Shown here: one piece after another, positions 8,279 to 16,528 of the stretch | How the letters are laid out: each line of letters begins with the position of its first letter | How positions within the stretch are numbered: position 1 is the stretch's first letter | Assembly: GCF_039541855.1 (NCBI RefSeq) | Contig: NZ_BAABHA010000001.1 | Coordinates: 496,001-560,000, forward strand | DNA length: 64,000 nucleotides | Direction of reading: 5' to 3' | Origin: Solirubrum koreensis | GTDB lineage: Bacteria > Bacteroidota > Bacteroidia > Cytophagales > Hymenobacteraceae | Made by a program: the position numbers and the translations under genes | Notes under the pieces: model-generated | What the model saw: only the letters and a program-made list of their open reading frames with translations | Told to the model about the DNA's origin: nothing | Database searches by the model: none

Positions 8279-10390
8279 ATGAAAAACCGCAACCGCGTGA
8301 CGTTGGTCGTGGCGGCCTGGGCGTCCCTCGCTGTGTGGGGCTGCTCTGGTTCGAAGCCGACCACCACGGCAACTACTACCGCGCCTACCACCACGGCCGC
8401 GCCCGTTGAAGAAGCTGTTCAAAAAGGAACCGGCCTGAATGTCGCCAACATCGACAAATCGACGGACCCCTGCCAGGACTTCAACCAGTTCGCGTCCGGC
8501 AACTGGTACAAGAACAATCCCATTCCGGCCGCCGAAGTGCGCTGGGGCTCTTTCAACGAGCTTTCTGACAAGAACAACGCCGTAATGCGGCAGATCTTGG
8601 AAGAGGCCGCTGCTAACACCAGCGCCGCCAAAGGCACCAACGCCCAGAAAGTAGGCGACTACTACGCTTCGGCCATGGACACGGCAGCCATTGAGGCTGC
8701 TGGTATAAAGCCGCTGCAGCCCGAGTTGGCCCGCATCAGCGCGGTAAAGGACTTGAAAGGCCTGCAAAGCCAGATTGCCCGCGCCCAAATGCTGCAAACC
8801 GGCGCCCTGTTCAACGCCTACGTGGGCCAGGACGACAAGAAGAGCGACGAGTACGCCGTGAACCTGTACCAGGGCGGCCTTTCGCTGCCCGACCGCGACT
8901 ACTACCTGAAGGACGACGCCCGCTCCAAGGGCATTCGGGCGGCGTACACCACGTACCTGACCAACACCTTCAAGATGTTGGGCGACAACGAGGCCACCGC
9001 GGCCAAAAACGCCGCCACGGTAATGCGCATCGAAACGCGCCTGGCCAAGGCCTCGAAGTCGCGCGTGGAACTGCGCGACCCGAACGCCAACTACAACAAG
9101 ATGACGGTGGCCGACGCCAACAAGCGCTTCCCGAACCTGGGTTTGCCCGCCATGTTGCAGCAGCTGGGTCTGGGTTCCGCCAAATCGGTTATCGTAGGTC
9201 AGCCGGCCTTCTTCCAGGAAGCCAGCGCCGCCTTGAAGGCCGAGCCGCTGAACGACTGGAAAACGTACATGCGCTGGCACCTGACCTCGTCCGCGTCGTC
9301 GGCGCTGCCCAAGGCGTTTGGGGATGAGTCGTTCCGCTTCAGCCAGGTGCTGACGGGCGCTAAAAAGCAGCAGCCGCGCTGGAAGCGCATGAACCGCGCC
9401 ACCGATGGGGCGCTGGGCGAAGCCTTCGGCCAGCTGTACGTAGACAAAGCCTTCACGCCGGCTACCAAGGCCAAGGCCATGGAAATGGTGCAGAACATCA
9501 AGGAGGCCATGGGCGAGCATATCCAGAACAGCGACTGGATGAGCGCCACCACCAAGACGGAGGCCATGAAGAAGCTGAACGCCTTTACGGTAAAAATCGG
9601 TTACCCCGACCAGTGGAAGGACTACTCCGCCCTGAACATCTCGCGCGAGTCGTACCTGAAAAACATGCTGGCCGCCCGCGAGTGGGCTTACAAAGACAAC
9701 GTGAGCAAGTTCGGCAAGCCCATCGACCGGAAGGAGTGGGGCATGACGCCGCCCACGGTGAATGCCTACTACAACCCGTCGATGAACGAAATCGTGTTCC
9801 CGGCCGGCATCATGCAGCCGCCCTTCTTCGACCCCAACGCCGACGACGCCGTGAACTACGGCGGCATGGGCGCGGTAATCGGCCACGAAATCACCCACGG
9901 CTTCGACGACCAGGGCCGTCAGTACGACGCCCAAGGAAACCTGAAAGACTGGTGGACCAAGGAAGATGCTGAGAAGTTTGAAGCCCGCGCTGCCGTTGTT
10001 GGCAAGCAGTACGATGCCTTCTCGCCGCTGGACTCGGTATTCGTGAACGGCAAGCTCACCATGGGCGAAAACCTGGCCGACCTCGGTGGCCTGAGCATTG
10101 CCTACACCGCGCTGCAGAAGCAGCTGAAAAAGCAGTACCCGAACGGCAACGCGCCCAAGTACGACGGCTACACGCCCGAGCAGCGCTTCTTCCTGTCGTG
10201 GGCCCAAGTGTGGCGCACCAACGCCCGCCCGGAGTACCTGCGCCAGCAGGTAATGACGGATCCGCACAGCCCCGCGCAGTTCCGCACGAACGGCCCGCTG
10301 ATGAACATGCCGCAGTTCTTTGAAGCCTTTGGCTGCAAGGAAAACGCCAAAATGGTACGTGCGCAAACCGAGCGCGCCAAGGTATGGTAA
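8279..10390 (+). CDS. M13 family (neprilysin/PepO-like) metallopeptidase, lipoprotein
   Basis: This 703-residue zinc endopeptidase probably degrades oligopeptides outside the inner membrane. The signal peptide ends in a lipobox (SLAVWGC), so the protein is likely lipid-anchored, followed by a Thr/Ala-rich linker. The zinc motif HEITH lies at residues 536-540 in GHEITHGFDDQG, and the third ligand is Glu597 in GENLADLGG. The substrate-backbone motif NAYYNPSMNEIVFPAG and the C-terminal WRTNARPEYLR region are also typical of M13. Length fits the family. The gene stands alone between divergent and convergent neighbours and is followed by a strong intrinsic terminator. Confidence 0.96.
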   Translation: MKNRNRVTLVVAAWASLAVWGCSGSKPTTTATTTAPTTTAAPVEEAVQKGTGLNVANIDKSTDPCQDFNQFASGNWYKNNPIPAAEVRWGSFNELSDKNNAVMRQILEEAAANTSAAKGTNAQKVGDYYASAMDTAAIEAAGIKPLQPELARISAVKDLKGLQSQIARAQMLQTGALFNAYVGQDDKKSDEYAVNLYQGGLSLPDRDYYLKDDARSKGIRAAYTTYLTNTFKMLGDNEATAAKNAATVMRIETRLAKASKSRVELRDPNANYNKMTVADANKRFPNLGLPAMLQQLGLGSAKSVIVGQPAFFQEASAALKAEPLNDWKTYMRWHLTSSASSALPKAFGDESFRFSQVLTGAKKQQPRWKRMNRATDGALGEAFGQLYVDKAFTPATKAKAMEMVQNIKEAMGEHIQNSDWMSATTKTEAMKKLNAFTVKIGYPDQWKDYSALNISRESYLKNMLAAREWAYKDNVSKFGKPIDRKEWGMTPPTVNAYYNPSMNEIVFPAGIMQPPFFDPNADDAVNYGGMGAVIGHEITHGFDDQGRQYDAQGNLKDWWTKEDAEKFEARAAVVGKQYDAFSPLDSVFVNGKLTMGENLADLGGLSIAYTALQKQLKKQYPNGNAPKYDGYTPEQRFFLSWAQVWRTNARPEYLRQQVMTDPHSPAQFRTNGPLMNMPQFFEAFGCKENAKMVRAQTERAKVW

Positions 10391-10410
10391 GCTGAGCTGA
10401 ATCAGCAAAA

Positions 10411-10444
10411 AGGGCGGCCCGCACGTTGCGGGCCGCCCTTTTTT
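10411..10444 (+). terminator. Intrinsic terminator after M13 peptidase
   Basis: A perfect 12-base-pair GC-rich stem (10411-10422 with 10428-10439), a 5-base loop and a run of T residues (10439-10444) lie 20 bases after the peptidase stop codon. Confidence 0.93.
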
Positions 10445-10525
10445 GTATTTGTTCTCGTTCTGTTGGGCTCGATTTCCGTTCAAAAGCGCAGCTTTGCCCG
10501 CGCCGTTTACCATTTCTTACTTCTG

Positions 10526-10951
10526 ATGCAGAAAACCACTCTTGCCGCTCTGTTGCTGCTATCAGCCGCCTGCCAGCATAAAGATCCACAGCAGACGGCG
10601 GCCACTGCCAACACGCCGAACGAAACCGTGGCTGCTGCCCCACCCGATAGCACTACCCAATACTTAGCTAACCCCAAAGTGGGCGACGTGCTGGTGGTGC
10701 GCTTTCAGCCCGAGGGTGCGCCCCAGCAGCAGTTCTATTTCTATCAGGTTTTCCGCTTGGCAGGCGACACCGTGCTTACACGCCCTGCCCTAAAGCCGGC
10801 CGCAACCGCGGATGCCGACGTGCGCACCCTTGGTGTGTTTTCACCCGATGCGGTGCGGGCCTACACCCGGGCTGAGCTGCAGGAATACCGCCGTGAAGAC
10901 CCGATGGACCCGCAGCACACGCGCTTGATAGGCGTGCGCCGCGGTGAGTAG
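10526..10951 (+). CDS. Small lipoprotein of unknown function
   Basis: This 141-residue protein has a lipoprotein signal (MQKTTLAALLLLSAACQHK; lipobox SAAC). A start 63 bases earlier is in frame but would put extra residues before the signal, so the ATG at 10526 was chosen. After a low-complexity Ala/Thr/Pro linker comes a compact domain with VGDVLVVRF, FYFYQVFRLAGDTV and a C-terminal YTRAELQEYRRED. No family is recognised. It converges with the cyclophilin gene; only 2 bases separate the two stop codons. Confidence 0.72.
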   Translation: MQKTTLAALLLLSAACQHKDPQQTAATANTPNETVAAAPPDSTTQYLANPKVGDVLVVRFQPEGAPQQQFYFYQVFRLAGDTVLTRPALKPAATADADVRTLGVFSPDAVRAYTRAELQEYRREDPMDPQHTRLIGVRRGE

Positions 10952-10953
10952 CG

Positions 10954-11715
10954 TTACTTAATGACCTCCAGTTGCATGCCCACATCGTTCAGCGGCCAGC
11001 TGGACGGGTCTACTTTCTCCTGCGCAATTTTATCAACCACGTCTAAGCCCTCGGTTACCTCGCCAAATACCGTGTAGAGGCCATCCAGGGCCGGCGCGCC
11101 GCCTTGGGTTGCGTAAATTTGCAGCTGTTCGGCGGTGAGCGGACGACCAGCCACGGCTTTGGCCTGCGCGGGTTCCAGCTTGCGGCCGTGCACGAAATAG
11201 AAGTCGTGTGAGGAGGAGAGGCGGCCGGGGTTCTTCTCGTCGTCGAAGCGGGCCATGCCCAGGGCACCGGGCTTGTGGAAATACTGCGGCCGGATTTCCG
11301 GCGGAATATGGTATTTGCGCAGCATAATGGTACGCGTGTTGGAGTTGCCGCCCTGCACCACAAAGCCCTTCTCCACGCGGTAAAATACGGTTTGGTCGAA
11401 GTAACCTTTGTTGGCCAGCAGCAGGAAGTTGGCGCGGTGCAGCGGGGTGTCTTTGTAAAGCTTCACCCGAATGTTGCCGTGCCGCGTTTTCACCAGCACC
11501 TCGGTTTCGGGGTGTTCCTGGCCGTACTTGGTAAGCACCGCCACGCAGTTCGAGTCCGACATGCTCATCAAGTCCGGGCCGGGGCGGCCCGAGCCGTCTT
11601 CCATGGCGGCCAGTTCGGCGTCCTTGTCGGCCTCGGGGTTCGATTGGGTGCAGGCAGCCGTGAGCAGCGTGCCAACGGTTAGCACTGCCAGCAAGCCGGA
11701 AGAGAAACTACGCAT
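10954..11715 (-). CDS. Cyclophilin-type peptidyl-prolyl isomerase, lipoprotein
   Basis: This 253-residue protein has a lipobox (LLTAACTQ), so it is probably an envelope foldase. A spacer with acidic residues is followed by a cyclophilin domain: VLVKTRHGNIRVKLY, HRANFLLLANKGYFDQTVFYRV, FVVQGGNSN, and the later GALGMARFDDEKNPGRLSSSHDFYFVHG. The last block replaces the usual SMAN...GSQFFI core. The C-terminus carries YTVFGEVTEGLDVVDKIA, also characteristic. The insertion around residues 180-200 (RKLEPAQAKAVAGRPLTAEQ) is typical of Bacteroidota members. It probably assists folding of exported proteins. Confidence 0.93.
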   Translation of the reverse strand: MRSFSSGLLAVLTVGTLLTAACTQSNPEADKDAELAAMEDGSGRPGPDLMSMSDSNCVAVLTKYGQEHPETEVLVKTRHGNIRVKLYKDTPLHRANFLLLANKGYFDQTVFYRVEKGFVVQGGNSNTRTIMLRKYHIPPEIRPQYFHKPGALGMARFDDEKNPGRLSSSHDFYFVHGRKLEPAQAKAVAGRPLTAEQLQIYATQGGAPALDGLYTVFGEVTEGLDVVDKIAQEKVDPSSWPLNDVGMQLEVIK

Positions 11716-11867
11716 AGCGCGATGTGAATAATGGTTGCAGCTGGCCCGTGGTCAGGCTGTTTTCTTATCCTGACTACGGACAACCCGTAACGAACAACCG
11801 ATGACTTAAACCAAAAGCCCCGGTCTGCGGGCAGCAGCCGGGGCGTGAAGGTATGGGGAAGCGGGCT

Positions 11868-13064
11868 TTATTGGTCTCCGAAGGGGTTATTCGGGTCCTT
11901 CTCCTTCTTTTTCTTTTCCTTGGTTTTCTGTTTGCCGCCGTCTTCCTTTTTCTCTTTTACTTTCACCTTCTCCGTTTCTGGGGCGGTAGCAGCGGGTGCT
12001 GGGGCCGGAGCCGCTTCTACAACCGGAGCGGGGGCAGCACCATCGGCGGCGCCCACGGCGTCGGGTTTGGCTACTGCCTCTTGCTTTTGCATGGCCAAGA
12101 GCAGGTTTTGGTCGACCAGCTCGTTCTTCTTCCAAGCGGCTAGCTGGCCGTCGAGCACGCTTTTCTCCTCCTTGCTGAGCTTGCCAGGACGCATCATCTT
12201 GGTCAGATCGGGGCTGCCGGCATCTTTCCAGGCGGTGTACCACATAGAAGCCACCATGGTGGTAGCAAGCTTGATGCGGAAGGCCACCATACCGCCCACT
12301 TTCTTGTGGTATTCGTCGGCGAAGGCGTCGGAATAGGAGCGGCGCGTGTTGCCGTACTTGTGCGAGTAGGTATACTTCTTTTCAGGCGTAAACTTCTTGC
12401 TGATTTCGGTTTCGTAGTCAAACGTGGCGCCCAGGAAGCCGTACGATTCCTGCACCACCTGCCAAATGGATGTCAGCGGATCCTTGAGGTACTCGGCCTT
12501 CTCGCCGTCGAGCTTGTACTTGGAAATGTTGCGCTCCACCAGCTTGGATTCCCACAACGAGTGCAGGCCGTGCTGCTTGGTTAGCTGGCCGTCGTAGTTT
12601 TCGGTGGTGTGCAGCGGCACGTACGCGTCGGATACATAGTGACCCAAATCGGCCGACAGGGCAATGATGGCCGTGGTGTCGCCTTCCTTAAAGGCATTCG
12701 TGAGCTTTTCTTTCACGTCCAGCACCACCCACGGCACAGTGCCATACCTGTTGAGGGTGTCGGCGGTGTATTTGGCCACGGCTTTGTCCCACGCCTTGGG
12801 CATCAGCCCAAAGGGGTTGTCGCCGTAGTGGTCCATGTCGATGAAGTGCTTGGGCGCCTCGGTGGGGTCATCGTTGCGCCGCTCATCGGGAGCCGTAGAG
12901 AGGCGCACGATCTGGGCCATGTGCCGGAAATAGAACGGCTGCATAGATGCGGGTAGCTCGTACACAGCTACTTGGTGAATGGTGCGGTGGCCAAAAAAGC
13001 CCCAGCCGGGCGACAATGCCGGGCATAGCATCACCAGCATGAGGGATAGAAGCAGTTTTTTCAT
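11868..13064 (-). CDS. S1/P1-nuclease / zinc phospholipase C-fold exported protein with Lys/Glu-rich tail
   Basis: The signal peptide (MKKLLLSLMLVMLCPALSPG) is followed at once by Trp21-Gly-Phe-Phe-Gly-His26. In the S1/P1 nuclease and phospholipase C fold the mature N-terminal Trp and a nearby His are zinc ligands. FIDMDHYGD and DLGHYVSDAYVPLHT supply the other His/Asp ligands, with H-x3-D spacing. The catalytic part ends near residue 325. A long Ala/Pro then Lys/Glu-rich tail follows, ending DPNNPFGDQ, and is unlikely to be structured. The start at 13064 discards an in-frame extension with no signal. Nuclease versus lipase activity cannot be decided from sequence. Confidence 0.85.
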   Translation of the reverse strand: MKKLLLSLMLVMLCPALSPGWGFFGHRTIHQVAVYELPASMQPFYFRHMAQIVRLSTAPDERRNDDPTEAPKHFIDMDHYGDNPFGLMPKAWDKAVAKYTADTLNRYGTVPWVVLDVKEKLTNAFKEGDTTAIIALSADLGHYVSDAYVPLHTTENYDGQLTKQHGLHSLWESKLVERNISKYKLDGEKAEYLKDPLTSIWQVVQESYGFLGATFDYETEISKKFTPEKKYTYSHKYGNTRRSYSDAFADEYHKKVGGMVAFRIKLATTMVASMWYTAWKDAGSPDLTKMMRPGKLSKEEKSVLDGQLAAWKKNELVDQNLLLAMQKQEAVAKPDAVGAADGAAPAPVVEAAPAPAPAATAPETEKVKVKEKKEDGGKQKTKEKKKKEKDPNNPFGDQ

Positions 13065-13225
13065 CGAAACAGAGCGAAGAGAAACGCCGAAAGCAACGGC
13101 CCCGAAAGTTCGGGAAAAAATCGATTGGTGGATGCGTTGGGTAACGGATAGCTGCACGGAAATTTCCTATTCTCAGCCACAGAAAAGAGTTTGTCGTTCA
13201 TTTGTCTGCAGTATCCCGTTTCCGC

Positions 13226-14257
13226 ATGAACGACATCTCGAAGAAGAAGCCCAGTTACCGCATCAGCCCGGGCCTGCGTCATTACTTGCAGCAGTACGAC
13301 CGCGACACCACGCTGCCCGTTACCTACGCCGATTTGCGCCGCTCTTCCGGGGCCTTCCCGCTGCTCGACCGCACCGGTCGCGACACGCTGTGGGAAACCC
13401 TGCAGTACGAGCCCCACACCTTGCTGGAGCTGAGCCAGGGCCTGACGGAAGTGTACGCCCTGCTGAAAACCGACGGCGACCTGTCCTTTTCTGAGCACCT
13501 GCTGGCCGACCGCATCGACTACTGCCGCTTTGGTAATTCTAATCCGTTTCGGGTGCGCATCGTGAACCAGTTCAACGACAACTACGACTACTTCTACGTG
13601 AAGCGGGCCGACGCCTCCCGCGTGTACGGCCTGGAGCTGGAGCATTTGTTGTCGCCCAACTCCATTAACTTCCTCGTGCACGGCGATACGCTGATTGAAG
13701 AACACATTGCCGGAATTCCCGGCGACGATTTCATTCGCACCCGCCTCGACCGGCCGCACCTCAACCAAGTACGCATTGCCAAAGAGTTTGTGAAGTTTAA
13801 CGAGCGGTGCTTCGCCCGCTTGCTCGGCGACATGCGCGCCTACAACTACGTCATCGACGTAACCCCCGACTTTGAGGACGAGCAGTACCGCGTGCGCGCC
13901 ATAGATTTCGATCAGCAGAGCTACGAAGGGCACAAAAGCATGTACCTGCCGCAGTATTTCCCGGATAACCGTCCCGTGGTAGAGCTGGTGCGCAGCCTGC
14001 TGAAGACCGAAACCATTCGGCAGTACCAAACCGAGGAGCGCACCCTAATGGCCCGCCGCGCCCGCGCCGAGCGGTACCGCCTGAAAGACCTAGTGGACTG
14101 TATGCGCGAGGAAGAACTGGCCCCCGCCGATAAAATCGCGCAGCTCAAAAAAGAGCTGAACCTGCACCACCAAACCGCCGAGTTCGACCGGTGCGACTCC
14201 ATGGGCGACGTAGTGCGCCAAAACCTGCGTTTAGTGCTTGGTCGCCGGAGCCATTAA
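13226..14257 (+). CDS. Conserved hypothetical protein, faintly kinase-like
   Basis: This 343-residue soluble protein starts at ATG 13226 (MNDISKKKPSYRISPG). No named family is recognised. A run in the middle (GIPGDDF ... FVKFNERCFARLLGDMRAYNYVIDVTPDF ... VRAIDFDQQSYEG) recalls the catalytic loop and metal-binding DFD of kinase-fold proteins, with an N before the strand and an IDFD after it. This is a weak resemblance. The C-terminal part is helical and charged (RRARAERYRLKDLVDCMREEEL). It diverges from the S1/P1-like gene and ends in a strong bidirectional terminator. Confidence 0.72.
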   Translation: MNDISKKKPSYRISPGLRHYLQQYDRDTTLPVTYADLRRSSGAFPLLDRTGRDTLWETLQYEPHTLLELSQGLTEVYALLKTDGDLSFSEHLLADRIDYCRFGNSNPFRVRIVNQFNDNYDYFYVKRADASRVYGLELEHLLSPNSINFLVHGDTLIEEHIAGIPGDDFIRTRLDRPHLNQVRIAKEFVKFNERCFARLLGDMRAYNYVIDVTPDFEDEQYRVRAIDFDQQSYEGHKSMYLPQYFPDNRPVVELVRSLLKTETIRQYQTEERTLMARRARAERYRLKDLVDCMREEELAPADKIAQLKKELNLHHQTAEFDRCDSMGDVVRQNLRLVLGRRSH

Positions 14258-14259
14258 AT

Positions 14260-14307
14260 GCGCAAAGGGCACCGGGCAATACGTAGCTGCCCCGGTGCCC
14301 TTTGCGC
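14260..14307. terminator. Bidirectional intrinsic terminator between convergent genes
   Basis: A perfect 17-base-pair inverted repeat (14260-14276 with 14291-14307) with a 14-base loop lies between the stop of the gene at 13226 and the stop of the opposite-strand gene at 14330. The stem reads as GC-rich with an internal A3/T3 run, so it can act on both strands. Confidence 0.85.
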
Positions 14308-14329
14308 GTATGTGTTTATGAACAGTCGT

Positions 14330-14956
14330 TTACCGGCCCAAGCCGATGTGCATGGCAATGGAAATTTCAATACCGCCGGGGCTGATGGTTTGCACCAGGT
14401 CGCGTAGGGGCTGCGAAGGTTGGGGCGTGTAGGGCGAGTACACCACCGGGTCGCCGGTGAGGCGGGCACCGTAGCCCAGCGTACCCGAAAGACCCACGTG
14501 GCCCGGCTGCCAACGGAAGCCACCGCGCAGGCTGAGTAGGCCGCTGGGCGTCATGCTGTAATTGGCCGTTTCGTTGTTGTAGGTGACGTCTACGTTGTCG
14601 ACGCGGCCCGAGCGGGTAAGGTTCGCGCCCACGTAAGGGGTGAAGTTGCGCTCGGGACGGAAGTAGTAGCGGGTACCAATACCAATTTTGCCGCCAACAC
14701 CGATGCCCGCACCCGCGTTTACGTCGAAGTTAGAGCCCAGCATGTGCGCATACTCAATGCCGAAGCCGTAGGGTGCCCCCCAGCCCAGCGAAATGGCCAG
14801 CGACGAGGTGCGAAAATTGGAGAGGTGCGGCAGCGGGGTTGGCCGGGCCGGGGTGTCCGACGTGGTAGCGGGAGGGAGGGGAGTAGCAACTCCTTGAGCA
14901 GCGGCTGAGCCGCTTGCCAGGGCCAGCAAGCCGGCCAGCATAGTATAGCGTAACAT
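14330..14956 (-). CDS. Exported protein, probable outer-membrane beta-barrel
   Basis: This 208-residue protein has a signal peptide (MLRYTMLAGLLALASGSAAA) and a short Thr/Pro linker. The rest is alternating Gly-rich and aromatic strands (SLAISLGWGAPYGFGIEYAHML, GAGIGVGGKIGIGTRYYF, NFTPYVGANL, GLLSLRGGFRWQ, LSGTLGYGAR), ending in EISIAMHIGLGR. That pattern suggests an eight-to-ten-stranded outer-membrane barrel. The start at 14956 was chosen because it begins the signal peptide. It lies upstream of no same-strand gene within 300 bases. Ligand and role are unknown. Confidence 0.78.
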   Translation of the reverse strand: MLRYTMLAGLLALASGSAAAQGVATPLPPATTSDTPARPTPLPHLSNFRTSSLAISLGWGAPYGFGIEYAHMLGSNFDVNAGAGIGVGGKIGIGTRYYFRPERNFTPYVGANLTRSGRVDNVDVTYNNETANYSMTPSGLLSLRGGFRWQPGHVGLSGTLGYGARLTGDPVVYSPYTPQPSQPLRDLVQTISPGGIEISIAMHIGLGR

Positions 14957-14996
14957 AAGCCAAATATGGGGGCTTTGCACGCAAAAGCAACGCAGT

Positions 14997-15512
14997 TTAA
15001 CTGCCTTTAATTCGCCCCGTTGGGCTATCCTGGCGGCGGTCCAGCAATTCGTCGAGCTTGGCGTAAATAAAATCGGCCGCCCGGTCGCGAAACTTATCCG
15101 TCGGGCCGGTCAATACCTCGCGGTACTCGTGGGCTCGGCCTTCTATCATAACCGTCACGAAGATGCTGCCCGAAGGCTTGTCGGGCGTTTCGGAGGCGCC
15201 CGGCCCAAACAAACCGGTAATGGACACGCACACATCGGCGGGCAGATGCTTGTGCAGGCCTTCCACCATTTCGTTGGACACCTGCTGGCTCTCGGCCGAG
15301 TATTCTTCCAGGGTTTTTTTCTTGATGCCGAGCAGACGCTGCTTGGCTTCGGCGTGGTAGGTTACCACCGAGCCCAACAGCACGTTGCTCACGCCCTGCG
15401 CCGGAGCAAGTTGGGCCGCTACCCAGCCGCAGGTGCAGCTTTCGGCTAAGGCCAGGGTGAGTTTGTGCTGGATGAATTTCTTAACGAGCGCGTCGACGTT
15501 GACTGATTTCAT
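14997..15512 (-). CDS. CinA-type nicotinamide-nucleotide amidohydrolase (C-terminal-domain protein)
   Basis: This 171-residue protein corresponds to the stand-alone CinA C-terminal domain (PncC family), which hydrolyses NMN to NaMN and ammonia in pyridine-nucleotide salvage. The hallmarks are LALAESCTCGWVAAQLA, SNVLLGSVVTYHAEAKQRLLGI, and SITGLFGPGASETPDKPSGSIFVTV. The usual ESCTGG has become ESCTCG, a small departure next to the active-site Ser. No N-terminal molybdopterin-like domain is present. It lies 40 bases upstream of the barrel protein gene on the same strand and may be co-transcribed with it. Confidence 0.9.
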   Translation of the reverse strand: MKSVNVDALVKKFIQHKLTLALAESCTCGWVAAQLAPAQGVSNVLLGSVVTYHAEAKQRLLGIKKKTLEEYSAESQQVSNEMVEGLHKHLPADVCVSITGLFGPGASETPDKPSGSIFVTVMIEGRAHEYREVLTGPTDKFRDRAADFIYAKLDELLDRRQDSPTGRIKGS

Positions 15513-15920
15513 GGGGGAGGAGCAGTGGGGACGTGCGGCATCAAAGCTTACTATGCCGGGCCGGTTAGAGTTTCGCCGTGGGGTATAAGCAATTGACTAG
15601 CAAGTTGATGCATTGCTGAATTAGCAAAGCGCACTGCGCAAATTACAAGGCAACGGCGGCCGTATTCAACAAAAAACGCTGCCCCTATTAAGGCAGCGTT
15701 TTTTGTTGAATACGGCCTTGAACTGTTCCTAAGTGTGCTTGTAAATTGTCATGCTTCAACAAGCTCAGCATAACGTAAACGACCGTTTTCGTAAACTAAA
15801 CCATCCCTACCACGAATGCTTGAATAATGGTAGAACTCAAAGGTCAGCATCTAACAAAAAAGTGGTAGGCCAGTCGCTTCTTCAACTGGTGTGCACGGAG
15901 AAGGCATTAACTTTCCCTAT
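15513..15920. other. 408-base stretch without a gene; holds a long perfect palindrome
   Basis: I see no supported gene in this divergent intergenic region. It contains the 26-base-pair inverted repeat listed separately at 15658-15717. Much of the right half (15740-15900) is less GC-rich than its surroundings, and the promoter of the lipoprotein gene at 15921 must lie there. Confidence 0.5.
15658..15717. repeat. Perfect 26-bp inverted repeat between divergent genes
   Basis: Arms 15658-15683 and 15692-15717 are exact reverse complements with an 8-base loop. The stem has A6 on one arm and T6 on the other, so it looks like a bidirectional terminator. However, both flanking genes point away from it, so no recognised transcript would end here. 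Confidence 0.85.
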
Positions 15921-16430
15921 ATGCGCCTGCTCCGCCCTGTACCCTTCTTTTCATTGCCGACAACTGTATGGTTGCTGGCGCTATTCCTGCTCGCCTGTGA
16001 GCCTCAGCAGGGAGGCCATTCGATTAGAGAACCCAAGCCTGTAGCCCGCCCGGTTGTGAGCTATGCCGCTCAGTGGCCCGCGTACGGCTGCGGGGTATGG
16101 GCCCGGGAACTTACCGCCTCATTGTGCTCGGTGCTCGGAAAAAAAGGATGGCGGGAGTTTAATTCGCAGTACGGTTATGTGGTGTTGAAAATAACAATGC
16201 GCCGGGCGCCGACGGGTGACAACGTGGGCATACCCAAGGAAGCCACGATACTTCGAGCTACGCATCTTTTACCCGCTCAGTGGTCAAAAATTGAAGCAAG
16301 CTTAGTTAAGCAGGCGATGGGCCAAGTTTATGAAATGCCCCGCGGCAGCGGCCCTGCTTTGGAAATGGAATCTGTCACGCTACTCTATAATGCCAAGCGC
16401 TACACCCAATGCCCTCCATGCTTGCAGTAA
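15921..16430 (+). CDS. Lipoprotein of unknown function
   Basis: This 169-residue protein starts at ATG 15921. The signal peptide ends in a lipobox (LFLLAC), and the mature part opens with a short Gln/Gly/Glu linker. The rest has no family I recognise; it contains VVSYAAQWPAYGCGVWARELTA, GYVVLKITMRR and a C-terminal YTQCPPC motif, with four Cys in the mature part that could form disulfides. The G+C content looks lower than in neighbours. It is probably envelope-anchored. A start 30 bases earlier is possible but would bury the signal. Confidence 0.68.
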   Translation: MRLLRPVPFFSLPTTVWLLALFLLACEPQQGGHSIREPKPVARPVVSYAAQWPAYGCGVWARELTASLCSVLGKKGWREFNSQYGYVVLKITMRRAPTGDNVGIPKEATILRATHLLPAQWSKIEASLVKQAMGQVYEMPRGSGPALEMESVTLLYNAKRYTQCPPCLQ

Positions 16431-16528
16431 CTGCCAGTTGGAGAACAACAAGTCACGAAGCAGCAAGTGCAGTGGGAGCTTTTTTAACGTGCTGAGCTGG
16501 AGCAGGAATGAGGGAGTGACGCGGGCCG

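Noticed and set aside
8261..10513. A 750-codon open frame on the minus strand
   Set aside because: It is antisense to the M13 peptidase, whose motifs are complete. High-GC coding DNA often leaves a long open frame on the opposite strand.
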